Shown here: piece after piece, positions 17,690-25,964 of the stretch | Layout: every line of letters begins with the position of its first letter | Numbering within the stretch: position 1 is the stretch's first letter | Assembly: GCF_000010725.1 (NCBI RefSeq) | Contig: NC_013855.1 | Coordinates: 629,501-693,500, forward strand | Source: Azospirillum sp. B510 | GTDB taxonomy: Bacteria > Pseudomonadota > Alphaproteobacteria > Azospirillales > Azospirillaceae | DNA length: 64,000 bases | Direction of reading: 5' to 3' | The notes under the pieces: model-generated | The model's input: the letters and a program-made list of their open reading frames with translations, nothing else | The model's database searches: none | What the model was told of the DNA's origin: nothing | Position numbers and translations under genes: made by a program

Positions 17690-18450
17690 GCCGCGGCCTC
17701 CGCATCGGCGGCCGGACGGCCGGCGGTCAGCCGGTCGAAACTCTCCGCCACGGTGGCGCAGCCGGTTTCGGCATTGACCGCGGCGACCGGTCCGCTGGCG
17801 CGCACCCGGCCGCGGTGAAGGACCACCACATGGTCGGTGGCGGGGTCGATCTCGTCGATCAGGTGGGTCGCCCACAGCACGGCGATGCCGTCCTCGGCGC
17901 ACAGGGCATGGACATGGCCGATCAGGGTGCGGCGGGCCGGAATGTCCAGCCCGACGGTGGGCTCGTCCAGCAGCATCAGGGTAGGGCGGTGAAGCAGGGC
18001 GCGGGCGATCTCCACCCGCCGGCGATGGCCGCCGTTCAGGGCGCGGATCTTTTCCCCCCGCCGCTCGAACAGGGACAGGCGGGTCAGTTCCGTCTCGATC
18101 CGCCGGTCGGCCTCCTGGCGGCCGACGCCGTGCAGGGCGGCGAAATAGCGCAGATTCTGCGACACCGTCAGGTCGAGGTCGAGGGTCGGCTGCTGGAACA
18201 CCACGCCCAGCCGGGCCAGCGCCTTTCCCGGCGCCCGCACCATGTCGTGACCATGGATGCGCACCCGCCCGGCGGTCGGCCGCAGCAGGCCGGTGGCGAG
18301 CGCGAACAGCGTGCTCTTCCCCGCCCCATTGGGGCCGAGCAGGCAGGTGAAGGCGCCGGGCATCACGCGGAAGCCGACATCCTCCAGCGCCGGGCGGTTG
18401 CCGCCATAGCTGTGGCGCAGCCCCTCGACCTCCAGTGCCGGCACCGTCAT
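17686..18450 (-). CDS. ABC transporter ATPase of the PQQ-alcohol-oxidation-associated exporter
   Basis: Cytoplasmic nucleotide-binding subunit that powers the adjacent ABC-2 permease. The 254-residue protein shows Walker A GPNGAGKST (K45), a Q-loop (VVFQQPTLDLDLTV) and Walker B LMLLDEPTVGLD. The signature motif is LNGGHRRRVE, with LSGGQ changed to LNGGH; such variants occur in this PQQ-linked subfamily as far as I recall. It lies 45 bases after the beta-propeller gene and overlaps the permease gene. Family and neighbours point to the exporter linked to quinoprotein alcohol metabolism rather than a multidrug pump. Confidence 0.9.
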   Translation of the reverse strand: MTVPALEVEGLRHSYGGNRPALEDVGFRVMPGAFTCLLGPNGAGKSTLFALATGLLRPTAGRVRIHGHDMVRAPGKALARLGVVFQQPTLDLDLTVSQNLRYFAALHGVGRQEADRRIETELTRLSLFERRGEKIRALNGGHRRRVEIARALLHRPTLMLLDEPTVGLDIPARRTLIGHVHALCAEDGIAVLWATHLIDEIDPATDHVVVLHRGRVRASGPVAAVNAETGCATVAESFDRLTAGRPAADAEAAA

Positions 18451-18495
18451 TCCACCGTTCCTTTCCGCCCCAAAGCCTCCCAGCCCCCCCGTGAC

Positions 18496-19473
18496 TCACC
18501 CCTTGACCGCGACGCCCCAGGGATAGCGGCCGACCTTGACCGTCTTGGTCACCTTCAGACTGTCGACATCGATCACCGACACGTCGCCGCTGACCCCATT
18601 GGTGGTGTAGAGCGTCTTCTGGTCCGGCGTCAGGGCCAGTTGCCAGACGCGGCGGCCGACCAGCAGATAATCCTTCACCTCGAAGGTCTTGGCGTCCACC
18701 ACCGCGACATGGTTAGCCGGGCCGAGCGCCACGAAGGCATAGCGGCCGTCATCGGTCAGCTTGACGCCCACCGGCTGGATGCGGTCCTTGGCGACGCCCT
18801 TGATGTGGAAATCGACGACCTTCCTCACCTGTCGGCTGGCGGTGTCGATGACGCTGACGGTGCCGCCGATCTCGGACGACACCCACAATTGCGCGCCGTC
18901 CTTGGTGAATTGGGCATAGCGTGGGCGGGGGCCGACCAGCGTGTTGTCGACGACCGCGCGCTTCTCCATGTCGATCCAGTGGACCATGCTGGTCGTCTCG
19001 GAGGTGTTGACGCCCCAGCGGCCGTCCGGGCTGACGTCCATCCCCTCCGGCTCGACCCCGACATCGACCTGGAAGGCGACCTTGCGGGTCGGCACGTCGA
19101 CCACGGTGACGATGTTGCTGTCCTCGTTGGCGATGAACAGGCTCTTGCCGTCGGGGCTGAGGGCGAACTGTTCCGGATCCTCGCCGGACGGCAGATTGTG
19201 GACGATCTTCTTGCTGGCGAGATCGAGCACCTGCACCGCATGGTCGTCGCTGGCGCAGATGAACAGCTGGGTGCCGTCCTTCGACAGGGTGATGCCGCGC
19301 GGGCGCTTGCCGACCTTGATGGTGTCGGTGACCGTCATCGTCTTGCCGTCGATCACCGACAGCGTGTTGTCCTTCTCGTTGGACACATAGATGGTCTGGG
19401 CCGAGGCCACCGATGCCAGAAGCGTGGCGGCCAGGGCGGCGACGGAAATACCGGTGAGGCGGGCGGCGGTCAT
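18496..19473 (-). CDS. PQQ-catabolism-associated YVTN beta-propeller protein
   Basis: Periplasmic beta-propeller protein that accompanies PQQ-dependent alcohol oxidation; its precise task is unknown. The 325-residue product has a signal peptide (AALAATLLASVASAQT) and then about seven repeats of the type IYVSNEKDNTLSVIDGKTM, the YVTN signature. The start at 19473 is set by the ATGA overlap with the upstream binding-protein gene, and an in-frame extension upstream is only a shadow of that gene. It may act as a scaffold or sensor in the pathway. Confidence 0.88.
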   Translation of the reverse strand: MTAARLTGISVAALAATLLASVASAQTIYVSNEKDNTLSVIDGKTMTVTDTIKVGKRPRGITLSKDGTQLFICASDDHAVQVLDLASKKIVHNLPSGEDPEQFALSPDGKSLFIANEDSNIVTVVDVPTRKVAFQVDVGVEPEGMDVSPDGRWGVNTSETTSMVHWIDMEKRAVVDNTLVGPRPRYAQFTKDGAQLWVSSEIGGTVSVIDTASRQVRKVVDFHIKGVAKDRIQPVGVKLTDDGRYAFVALGPANHVAVVDAKTFEVKDYLLVGRRVWQLALTPDQKTLYTTNGVSGDVSVIDVDSLKVTKTVKVGRYPWGVAVKG

Positions 19474-20681
19474 GGCGTGGTTTTTCCTCGCGTCTTGCAG
19501 AGCGTTTCCGGTTGGTCGTAGCCCAGGCTGTCCAATTCGGTGCGTGGATGCAGGAATCCCTCCTGCGGCGACACCGACACCAGCGAGCGGTCGGCGGCGA
19601 GCAGCACCGGCTGGCGCAGCTGGCCGTCCCATGGCCGCAGGCTGAGCGGAGCGCCGCGGAAGGCGGACATCGTGAAGTCGGGCGACTGGATGACGGTGAT
19701 CAGGCGGTCGGGGTCGGCGGTTCGCGCGCGCGCCGCGGCCTCCCCCACGACACGGACGGCGGTCCAGTCATTGTGGTCGCGCGCGGTCATCGGCCGCTTG
19801 GCCGAGGTCTTGAAGCGGGATTGCAGCTGTGCCGCCCCCCATTGTTCGTGGGTGCGGTGCCAGACGGTGGGAACGAGGCCCTGGGTGCCGGCGACCGGAC
19901 GCGGATCGGCGGTGCGGTAGGAGAGATAGTCGCCGAACTCCCCGACCTCGTCGGCGACGATCAGCACGTCATAGGCCTTGGTCTGGGTGAAGACCGGGAT
20001 TTCCGATTCCGCGGTGCGGTTGACGTCGCTCTCGGCGGTCCAGCTCTTCTCGGCGACGATCTGGGCGCCGAAACGCTTGGCGGCGCGGCGGACGGCGTCG
20101 GCATAAAGCTTGTCCTCCGGGCGGCGGCCGGTGACCAGGAACCAGCGCGGCCAGCGCTTCTTCACCAGATATTGGCCGAGCGCGTCGGCCAGCATCGCCC
20201 GGCTGGGCGCCACATGCAGGAGGTTCGGGGTGCAGGCGGCGCCGCGCAGGACATCATCCGGCGCGGTGGCGTTCAGCAGCAGCAGGGTGCGCGCCTCCGG
20301 CAGCTTCGACAGCGCCTCCACCGTGGCGCCGGGCGCGTCGATGATGATGAAGCGGTCGCCGCGTCCGGCCAGGTCGCGCAGGGCGGCGGCGGCATCGCCG
20401 TCCGGCGCCACCGCGACGCTGTCGAGCACGAAGGATTGCTTGAGGAACTTGCCGGTCGTGTTGTTGTCGGCGATGGCGAGCGTGGCCCCGGCTAGTCCGT
20501 CATCCGCCGCCGGCTCGTCTGGATTGGCGACGGAGGGCGGCGGTTCCGGCGTTTGCGACAGGAAGCCGATGCGGATCTCCGTCACCGACTGGGCGGAGGC
20601 GCCGGTGCAGGCCAGCAAGGCGGCGCCGAGCGCCGCCAGCGAGAGGCCGCGGAGAAGACGGGGCAGGCGGAGCGTGGTCAT
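19470..20681 (-). CDS. ABC-type substrate-binding protein of the PQQ-dependent alcohol dehydrogenase system
   Basis: Periplasmic binding protein of the branched-chain-amino-acid type fold, linked to PQQ alcohol oxidation clusters. The 403-residue precursor has a signal peptide (LRGLSLAALGAALLACTGASAQ) and a two-lobe periplasmic-binding fold (EIRIGFLSQT ... GATLAIADNNTTGKFL). It is the first gene of the leftward operon, so its promoter must lie in the 260-base gap shared with the rightward operon at 20943. It is odd that a binding protein is paired with an exporter-type permease; this pairing is usual for the cluster and unexplained. Confidence 0.87.
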   Translation of the reverse strand: MTTLRLPRLLRGLSLAALGAALLACTGASAQSVTEIRIGFLSQTPEPPPSVANPDEPAADDGLAGATLAIADNNTTGKFLKQSFVLDSVAVAPDGDAAAALRDLAGRGDRFIIIDAPGATVEALSKLPEARTLLLLNATAPDDVLRGAACTPNLLHVAPSRAMLADALGQYLVKKRWPRWFLVTGRRPEDKLYADAVRRAAKRFGAQIVAEKSWTAESDVNRTAESEIPVFTQTKAYDVLIVADEVGEFGDYLSYRTADPRPVAGTQGLVPTVWHRTHEQWGAAQLQSRFKTSAKRPMTARDHNDWTAVRVVGEAAARARTADPDRLITVIQSPDFTMSAFRGAPLSLRPWDGQLRQPVLLAADRSLVSVSPQEGFLHPRTELDSLGYDQPETLCKTRGKTTP

Positions 20682-20856
20682 CGGGTTCCGGCCATTTCTG
20701 CCGTTGGTTCTTCCGTTGGGGTGCCAACAGTTTGGTGTGCAGCCTATCCGGTGAATTTCCGTTGCGGAATGCGACTATGGAAGCATGGACAGGGGGAGGG
20801 GGGAAAAGGGGGAATGGGGCCGGACCGCATGATCCGTTGGTTGGACGGCCAACCTG

Positions 20857-20879
20857 TACGAAAGTCCAATTATTCGTGT
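20857..20879 (+). promoter_or_regulatory. Shared quinoprotein-cluster motif, copy 1 (upstream of the MoxJ-like gene)
   Basis: TAC-N7-CAATT lies 84 bases before the MoxJ-like start codon, inside the 17-base string AGTCCAATTATTCGTGT that recurs exactly at 25872-25888 before the cytochrome gene. The position suggests an activator site or promoter element. LuxR-type regulators (ExaE/AgmR/PedR families) control such genes elsewhere, but the binder here is unknown. Confidence 0.65.
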
Positions 20880-20942
20880 TGCTGATGGATTGCTATCCTG
20901 GCCACCCGTTTCATGAAGCCTCCACCATTGCCGGAACCTGCC

Positions 20943-21821
20943 ATGGCGCCCATCTCCCGCCGCCGCTTCCTGTCCGGACTCGCCGCCAGCTGTGCGGCCG
21001 GGGCGATGGCGTCCACATTGACCGTTCCGACCGCCTCCTCCGCCCGGCCGCTGGACGAGGTGATGGAGCGTGGCCGGCTGCGTGTCGCGGTCTATCGCGA
21101 CTTTCCGCCCTTCTCCTTCCAACGCGATGGCAGGCTGGTCGGCATCGATGTCGATCTTGCGCGGGCGATCGCGGAGAAGCTGGGCGTCAAGCCCGACATC
21201 TACGAGCAGATTCCCGGGGAAACCGTGTCGGACGACCTGCGCGTCGCGGTGTGGCGCGGCAGCCTGTTCGGCGGCGAGCTTGCCGACATCATGATGCACA
21301 TCCCCTATGACAAGCGCTTCGGCCTGATGAATCCGGAAGCGGTGCTGTTCGGCCCCTATCATCAGGAGGTGTTCGCGCTCGCCCGCGACCCGCAGCGGGT
21401 GCGGTCCGCCGTGCTGGCGACCCTGCCGGACGAACCCATCGCGGTGGAGATCGACAGCGTTCCCGACTTCTTCCTGCTTAGCCTGCAAGGGGGCCGGCTG
21501 CGCGGCCGCATCATCCATTGCCCGACGCCCGAAGCCGCCATCGGCAAGCTGACCTCGGGCGAGGCCGCCGCGGTGCTGGCGCCGCTCAGCCAGGTGCAGG
21601 CGGCGCTGGGGCCGCAGGCGGAGCGGTTCCCGGTCACCACCGTGGCCTTGCCGGGCATGATGACGTCCAACTGGAGCATCGGCATGGCGACCAAGGAGAA
21701 TTCCCGCGATCTCGCCTACAGCGTCGGCGATGCGGTGGCGGCCCTGACCGAGGATGGGACGATGGGAAGGATCTTCGCCGCCTATGGCGTCACCCATAGC
21801 TCGCCGCCGCTGGTGGAGTGA
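20943..21821 (+). CDS. MoxJ-like periplasmic binding protein associated with a quinoprotein dehydrogenase
   Basis: Periplasmic solute-binding-type protein of the MoxJ/XoxJ class. MoxJ/XoxJ proteins are thought to help activate methanol-type dehydrogenases. The N-terminus carries a twin-arginine-like signal (SRRRFLSGLAAS) followed by Ala-rich h-region. The mature part starts RPLDEVMERGRLRVAVYRDFPPF and has the family 3 binding-protein layout. I chose the ATG at 20943 because GGAA lies eight bases upstream; an ATG at 20913 would add ten residues. It heads the plus-strand unit with the SoxYZ-like and metallohydrolase genes, preceded by the shared motif. The ligand is unknown. Confidence 0.85.
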   Translation: MAPISRRRFLSGLAASCAAGAMASTLTVPTASSARPLDEVMERGRLRVAVYRDFPPFSFQRDGRLVGIDVDLARAIAEKLGVKPDIYEQIPGETVSDDLRVAVWRGSLFGGELADIMMHIPYDKRFGLMNPEAVLFGPYHQEVFALARDPQRVRSAVLATLPDEPIAVEIDSVPDFFLLSLQGGRLRGRIIHCPTPEAAIGKLTSGEAAAVLAPLSQVQAALGPQAERFPVTTVALPGMMTSNWSIGMATKENSRDLAYSVGDAVAALTEDGTMGRIFAAYGVTHSSPPLVE

Positions 21822-21881
21822 GGACGATCGAGAATTTCCCCGCTGGGGGCAGAGGGGAAAACAGCTGTTCGGGAGATGGTC

Positions 21882-22766
21882 ATGCGACAGGCGTTGCTCG
21901 GTGGGTGTCTTCTCGGCGGGCATGTTGGCGCGGCAATGATGCTGCTGGCTGTCCCCGCCCTCGCCGCGCCGTCCCCCGCCGATCCGCTGAAGTCCGTGAT
22001 GTGGGAGACGCTGCGCGACCAGTATTTCGCCGGGGCGCCGGTCGTGTTCGACAACGCGGTCAAGGTCACCGCCCCCGCGTCGGCGGAGGACACGCGCGCG
22101 GTGCCGCTCTCCGTCGATGCCACGGCGCTGGGGCGGGTGGTGGAGATGGTGGCCATCGCCGATCTCAACCCCTTTCCGCTGGTGCTGCGCTATCATCCCG
22201 GCACAGCCGCGCCCTACATCGCCACCCGGATCAAGATTCAGCAGGCCACCGCCGTACGCGGGGCCGCGCGGACCGCCGACGGGGTGTGGCATGTCTCCGG
22301 CGTGCTGGTCGATGCGGCCGGCGGCGGTTGCAGCGCGCCGCCGGCGTCCTACGCCCAGAAGGATTGGGCCGACCATGTCGGCGAGGTGCAGGCCCGGCTG
22401 TGGCCGTCGGACAGTGACGGGGTGGCGCGGCTGCGCCTGCGCATCCGCCACCCCAACGACACCGGCCTCGTCGACGGCATCCCCGCCTATTTCATCGAGA
22501 CGCTGGAGGTGGAGGCTCAGACGCCAAGCGGCGCCTCCTCCGCCCTGGCGCGGATCGACAGTCTGGAGCCGGTGTCGGAAAACCCGGTCTATTCGCTGGA
22601 CCTGCGTCCGCCGCCCGACGCCAGCGCGCTGGTGCTGCGCGGCCGGGACAACCAGGGGGGCGATATCCGGGCGACCATCCCGATGCCGCCGGCCGGCGCC
22701 CTGCCGGCGATGAGGCCGGCGATGTCGCTGAAGCCCGTCGATCAGCCTTGGAGTGTCGGGCAATGA
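21882..22766 (+). CDS. Quinoprotein dehydrogenase-associated SoxYZ-like carrier protein
   Basis: A fusion of SoxY-like and SoxZ-like domains found beside PQQ dehydrogenases. SoxYZ itself carries sulfur intermediates on a cysteine, but the cargo here is unknown. The 294-residue precursor has a signal peptide, a SoxY-like half with the cysteine motif GGGCSAP (C150, an internal rather than C-terminal swinging-arm position) and a SoxZ-like half (about 185-290, RLRIRHPNDTG, YFIETLEV). The start at 21882 is preferred over 21876 because GGGAG then has normal spacing. Its stop overlaps the start of the metallohydrolase gene (ATGA). Confidence 0.86.
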   Translation: MRQALLGGCLLGGHVGAAMMLLAVPALAAPSPADPLKSVMWETLRDQYFAGAPVVFDNAVKVTAPASAEDTRAVPLSVDATALGRVVEMVAIADLNPFPLVLRYHPGTAAPYIATRIKIQQATAVRGAARTADGVWHVSGVLVDAAGGGCSAPPASYAQKDWADHVGEVQARLWPSDSDGVARLRLRIRHPNDTGLVDGIPAYFIETLEVEAQTPSGASSALARIDSLEPVSENPVYSLDLRPPPDASALVLRGRDNQGGDIRATIPMPPAGALPAMRPAMSLKPVDQPWSVGQ

Positions 22767-23779
22767 GGATGCCGCTATTGCGCCGGCTGGCGCTGACCGT
22801 CGGCGTCGCCGCCATACTGACCTTCCTTGCGGCCCCGCCGGCCGTGACCCAGACCATGGCCCAGGCCGGGACGCAAACCACGGCGCAAACCACGACGCAA
22901 ACCATGGGGCGGCTGACCTACGACCTGAAGCCGAGGCGGATCGCCCCCGATACCTATGTCTTCGAGGGATCGACCAAGCATTTCACCCGCGCCAACGGCG
23001 GCAACATCCTGAATTCCGGCTTCATCGTCACCGCCGACGGGGTGATCGTCATCCAGACCGGTCCCTCCCGCCGCTATGGCGAGGAGATGCGCGCCGCCAT
23101 CCGCAAGGTCACCGACAAGCCGGTGCGGAAGGTCTTCATCAGCAATCTGCATCCCGACTATTGGCTGGGCTCCCAGGCTTTCGCCGACGTGCCGATCGCC
23201 GCGCTGCCCGGCACCATCGCCGGCATCCAGGAGGAAGGAAGCGGCATCGCCGAGAACATGTACCGGCTGGTCGGCGACTGGATGCGCGGGACCGAGGTGA
23301 CGGTGCCGACCGAGGCTGTCCATGGCTCGACCGTCAGATTCGGCGACCACCGCCTGCGGCTGATCCCGCTGAGCGGGCACACCGCCGCCGACCTGATGAT
23401 CCTGGACGAGACCACCGGCGTGCTGTTCGCCGGCGGGGTGGTCTTCTGCGACCGAACCCCGACGACACCCCACGCCACCGTCGCCGACTGGCTGAAGGAA
23501 CTGGACGCCGTCGATGCGCTCGACATCCGGCTGCTGGTTCCCAACCATGGGCACATCCGCGCCGACAAGGCCTGTGTTGCCCAGACTCGCGATTGGCTGA
23601 CCTGGCTGGACGGCGGCTTGCGCCACGCCGTCTCGTCCGGCCTGGATATGGCGGAGGCGCTGGAGCTGCCGATTCCCGAGCGGTTCCAAGTGCTTGACGT
23701 GTTGCGGGAAGAGTATCGCCGCTCGGTCGCCCATCTCTGGCCCAAGATCGAGCAGGCCAGCCTGCCGCGGGTCAATTGA
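22763..23779 (+). CDS. Quinoprotein relay system metallohydrolase-like protein, metal site degenerate
   Basis: Metallo-beta-lactamase fold protein of the SoxH-related group found with quinoprotein relay systems. The 338-residue precursor has a signal peptide and a repetitive threonine/glutamine stretch (QTTAQTTTQT) near residues 37-48. The usual zinc motif HxHxDH is replaced by NLHPDY (N128, H130, D132, Y133) and the bridging aspartate region reads LFAGGVVF (G225). The later histidines in SGHTAAD (H206) and PNHGHI remain. Function as a hydrolase is therefore doubtful, and a binding role is possible. It is translationally coupled to the SoxYZ-like gene. Confidence 0.82.
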   Translation: MRMPLLRRLALTVGVAAILTFLAAPPAVTQTMAQAGTQTTAQTTTQTMGRLTYDLKPRRIAPDTYVFEGSTKHFTRANGGNILNSGFIVTADGVIVIQTGPSRRYGEEMRAAIRKVTDKPVRKVFISNLHPDYWLGSQAFADVPIAALPGTIAGIQEEGSGIAENMYRLVGDWMRGTEVTVPTEAVHGSTVRFGDHRLRLIPLSGHTAADLMILDETTGVLFAGGVVFCDRTPTTPHATVADWLKELDAVDALDIRLLVPNHGHIRADKACVAQTRDWLTWLDGGLRHAVSSGLDMAEALELPIPERFQVLDVLREEYRRSVAHLWPKIEQASLPRVN

Positions 23780-23808
23780 TCCGTCGGCGGCGTGACGCTT
23801 GCGCCTGC

Positions 23809-23823
23809 TACTATCAGACAATT
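23809..23823 (+). promoter_or_regulatory. Shared quinoprotein-cluster motif, copy 2 (upstream of xoxF)
   Basis: TAC-TATCAGA-CAATT has the same TAC-N7-CAATT layout as the sites at 20857 and 25866, and its left flank TGCTAC matches the 25866 site. It lies 196 bases before the dehydrogenase start codon. The downstream part is less conserved than in the other two copies, so this is the weakest member. Confidence 0.5.
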
Positions 23824-23920
23824 TACCCGGCAGATCATCCGCCTACACTGCCGATATCGTCAGCGATGCGGTCTCTTCGACCGCCAAGAGCTCGAAAGAA
23901 CCGCCCCGATCCCGTTTCCC

Positions 23921-23970
23921 GCCGCCGGACCCGCCCGTCCGGCGGCAACGGACGGGTCTTGTCCGGGCGG
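23921..23970 (+). promoter_or_regulatory. Folded 5' leader of xoxF with competing hairpins
   Basis: Between the metallohydrolase gene and xoxF a 10-bp perfect hairpin (arms 23921-23930 and 23937-23946) overlaps two alternative helices: 23934-23940 with 23950-23956 (7 bp) and 23931-23937 with 23964-23970 (7 bp). They cannot form together. The GGGAGG ribosome-binding site follows at 23990-23995. This could be an attenuator or metal-responsive leader, or chance in GC-rich DNA. Confidence 0.4.
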
Positions 23971-24004
23971 TGCCGTCATCATCAGTAATGGGAGGCAACC
24001 GCAC

Positions 24005-25759
24005 ATGAAGCGCCTGGTAACACGTCTCGCCCTGGCAGCCTCGCTGACCGCGTTCGGCGCCACCGGCGTCCTGGCCGCAGATGGCCCGTCCAGCGACGAT
24101 CTGCTGAAGAGCGCCACCAACACCGAAGCGGTCCTGACCTATGGCATGGGGCCGCAGGCCCAGCGCTTCAGCCCGCTGACCGACCTGAATGCCGACACCG
24201 TGAAGAAGCTGGTGCCGGTCTGGTCCTTCTCCTTTGGTGGCGAGAAGCAGCGCGGGCAGGAAGCCCAGCCCATCATCTATGACGGCACCATCTACGTCAC
24301 CGGCTCCTATTCCCGCCTCTATGCGGTCGATGCCCGCACCGGTCACAAGAAGTGGGAATACAACCACCGTCTGCCCGACGGCATCATGCCCTGCTGCGAC
24401 GTGGTCAACCGCGGTGCCGCGATCTACAAGGACAAGATCTATTTCGCCACGCTGGACGCCCGCCTCGTCGCGCTGAACCGCGAGACCGGCAAGGTGGTGT
24501 GGAACAAGAAGCTTCAGGAATACAAGGAAGGCTATTCCAACACCGCCGCCCCGCTGATCATCGATGGCAAGATCATCACCGGCAATTCCGGTGGCGAGTT
24601 CGGCGTGGTCGGCATGGTGGAGGCCCGCGATGCCGAAACCGGCGAACTGGTCTGGCAGCGCCCGACCATCGAAGGCAACATGGGCACGCTGAACGGCAAG
24701 GACTCGACCGTCACCGGCAAGACCAACGCCAGCTGGCCGGGCGACATGTACAAGACCGGCGGCGGCGCCACCTGGCTTGGCGGCACCTATGATCCGGAGA
24801 CCAAGACGCTGTTCTTCGGCACTGGCAACCCGGCGCCGTGGAACTCGCATCTGCGTCCGGGCGACAACCTCTATACCTCCTCGACCCTCGCCATCAATCC
24901 GGACAATGGCGAGATCAAGTGGCATTACCAGACCACGCCGCATGACGGCTGGGACTTCGACGGCGTGAACGAGTTCGTGTCCTTCGACCTGAACAAGGAC
25001 GGCAAGGTCATCAAGGCCGGCGGCAAGGCCGACCGCAACGGCTTCTTCTATGTCATCGACCGCAACACCGGTAAGCTGATCAACGCCTCGCCCTTCGTCA
25101 CCAAGATCACCTGGGCCAAGGGCATCGACATCGAGAGCGGCCGTCCGATCTACAACGACGACAACCGCCCCGGCGCCCCGACCGAGGGCGGCGGCGAAGG
25201 CAAGGGTAAATCGGTCTTCGCGGCTCCCGCCTTCCTCGGCGCCAAGAACTGGATGCCGATGGCCTACAACCCGCAGACCGAGCTGTTCTATGTCCCGGCC
25301 AACGAGTGGGGCATGGACATCTGGAACGAGCCGATCACCTACAAGAAGGGGGCGGCCTATCTCGGCGCCGGCTTCACCATCAAGCCGCTGTATGACGATT
25401 ACATCGGCGCGCTCCGCGCCGTCGATCCGAAGACCGGCAAGATCGTCTGGGAATACAAGAACCCGGCGCCGCTGTGGGGCGGCGTGCTGACCACCGCCGG
25501 CAACCTCGTCTTCACCGGCACGCCGGAAGGCTATCTGAAGGCCTTCGACGCCAAGTCCGGCCAGGAGGTGTGGAAGTTCCAGACCGGCTCCGGCGTGGTC
25601 GGCAGCCCGGTCACCTGGAAGATGGATGGCGAACAATATGTCGCCGTCGTCTCCGGCTGGGGTGGCGCGGTGCCGCTGTGGGGCGGCGATGTCGCCAAGC
25701 TGGTGAAGGATATCAACCAGGGCGGCTCGCTCTGGGTCTTTAAGCTGCCGAAGGCCTGA
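24005..25759 (+). CDS. xoxF: PQQ-dependent alcohol/methanol dehydrogenase, lanthanide type (XoxF/PedH-like)
   Basis: Periplasmic quinoprotein that oxidises primary alcohols with PQQ and passes electrons to a c-type cytochrome. The 584-residue precursor has a signal peptide ([16 protein letters not shown]), eight tryptophan-docking propeller blades and the adjacent-cysteine pair CC (C130, C131) seen over PQQ in this family. The catalytic aspartate lies in [10 protein letters not shown] (D317), and the extra aspartate two residues later (D319) is the hallmark of lanthanide-dependent enzymes; calcium enzymes have alanine there. GGGAGG precedes the ATG. Substrate (methanol, ethanol or aromatic alcohols) cannot be settled from sequence; the ped-like neighbours favour a broad alcohol range. 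Confidence 0.92.
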   Translation: MKRLVTRLALAASLTAFGATGVLAADGPSSDDLLKSATNTEAVLTYGMGPQAQRFSPLTDLNADTVKKLVPVWSFSFGGEKQRGQEAQPIIYDGTIYVTGSYSRLYAVDARTGHKKWEYNHRLPDGIMPCCDVVNRGAAIYKDKIYFATLDARLVALNRETGKVVWNKKLQEYKEGYSNTAAPLIIDGKIITGNSGGEFGVVGMVEARDAETGELVWQRPTIEGNMGTLNGKDSTVTGKTNASWPGDMYKTGGGATWLGGTYDPETKTLFFGTGNPAPWNSHLRPGDNLYTSSTLAINPDNGEIKWHYQTTPHDGWDFDGVNEFVSFDLNKDGKVIKAGGKADRNGFFYVIDRNTGKLINASPFVTKITWAKGIDIESGRPIYNDDNRPGAPTEGGGEGKGKSVFAAPAFLGAKNWMPMAYNPQTELFYVPANEWGMDIWNEPITYKKGAAYLGAGFTIKPLYDDYIGALRAVDPKTGKIVWEYKNPAPLWGGVLTTAGNLVFTGTPEGYLKAFDAKSGQEVWKFQTGSGVVGSPVTWKMDGEQYVAVVSGWGGAVPLWGGDVAKLVKDINQGGSLWVFKLPKA

Positions 25760-25774
25760 CCGCGGACTTGGCCG

Positions 25775-25820
25775 AACGGGATGGGGCGGGCCGGAGTGAT
25801 CCCGTCCGCCCCATCCCGTT
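25775..25820 (+). terminator. Hairpin terminator after xoxF
   Basis: A perfect 15-bp inverted repeat (arms 25775-25789 and 25806-25820, 16-base loop) starts 15 bases after the xoxF stop. No long T-run follows, but the strength and position fit termination or 3'-end protection of the xoxF transcript and separate it from the cytochrome gene. Confidence 0.7.
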
Positions 25821-25865
25821 TCGGTGATTCAGGCAGTCATATTCGGCACATATCCGGCAATCTGC

Positions 25866-25888
25866 TACCATAGTCCAATTATTCGTGT
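25866..25888 (+). promoter_or_regulatory. Shared quinoprotein-cluster motif, copy 3 (upstream of pedF)
   Basis: TAC-CATAGTC-CAATT followed by ATTCGTGT; the string AGTCCAATTATTCGTGT is identical to that before the MoxJ-like gene. It lies 97 bases before the pedF start and after the xoxF terminator, so the cytochrome gene most likely has its own promoter under common control. Confidence 0.65.
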
Positions 25889-25964
25889 GTCCATCTGCTG
25901 ATAAATTCAGACCATGCGAAGCAAAAGCCGCCGGTCGGCTAGAAACAGAGGGAACGTCTTTCTC

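Noticed and set aside
16871..18499. Apparent fusion of an ATPase-like region and permease on the minus strand
   Set aside because: The first half is the out-of-frame shadow of the ATPase gene. The true genes overlap by ATGA at 17686-17689.
20682..20850. Inverted copy of the TAC-N7-CAATT motif for the leftward ABC operon
   Set aside because: I looked for AATTG-N7-GTA in the gap and found none, so the leftward operon may be controlled differently or share the single site at 20857.
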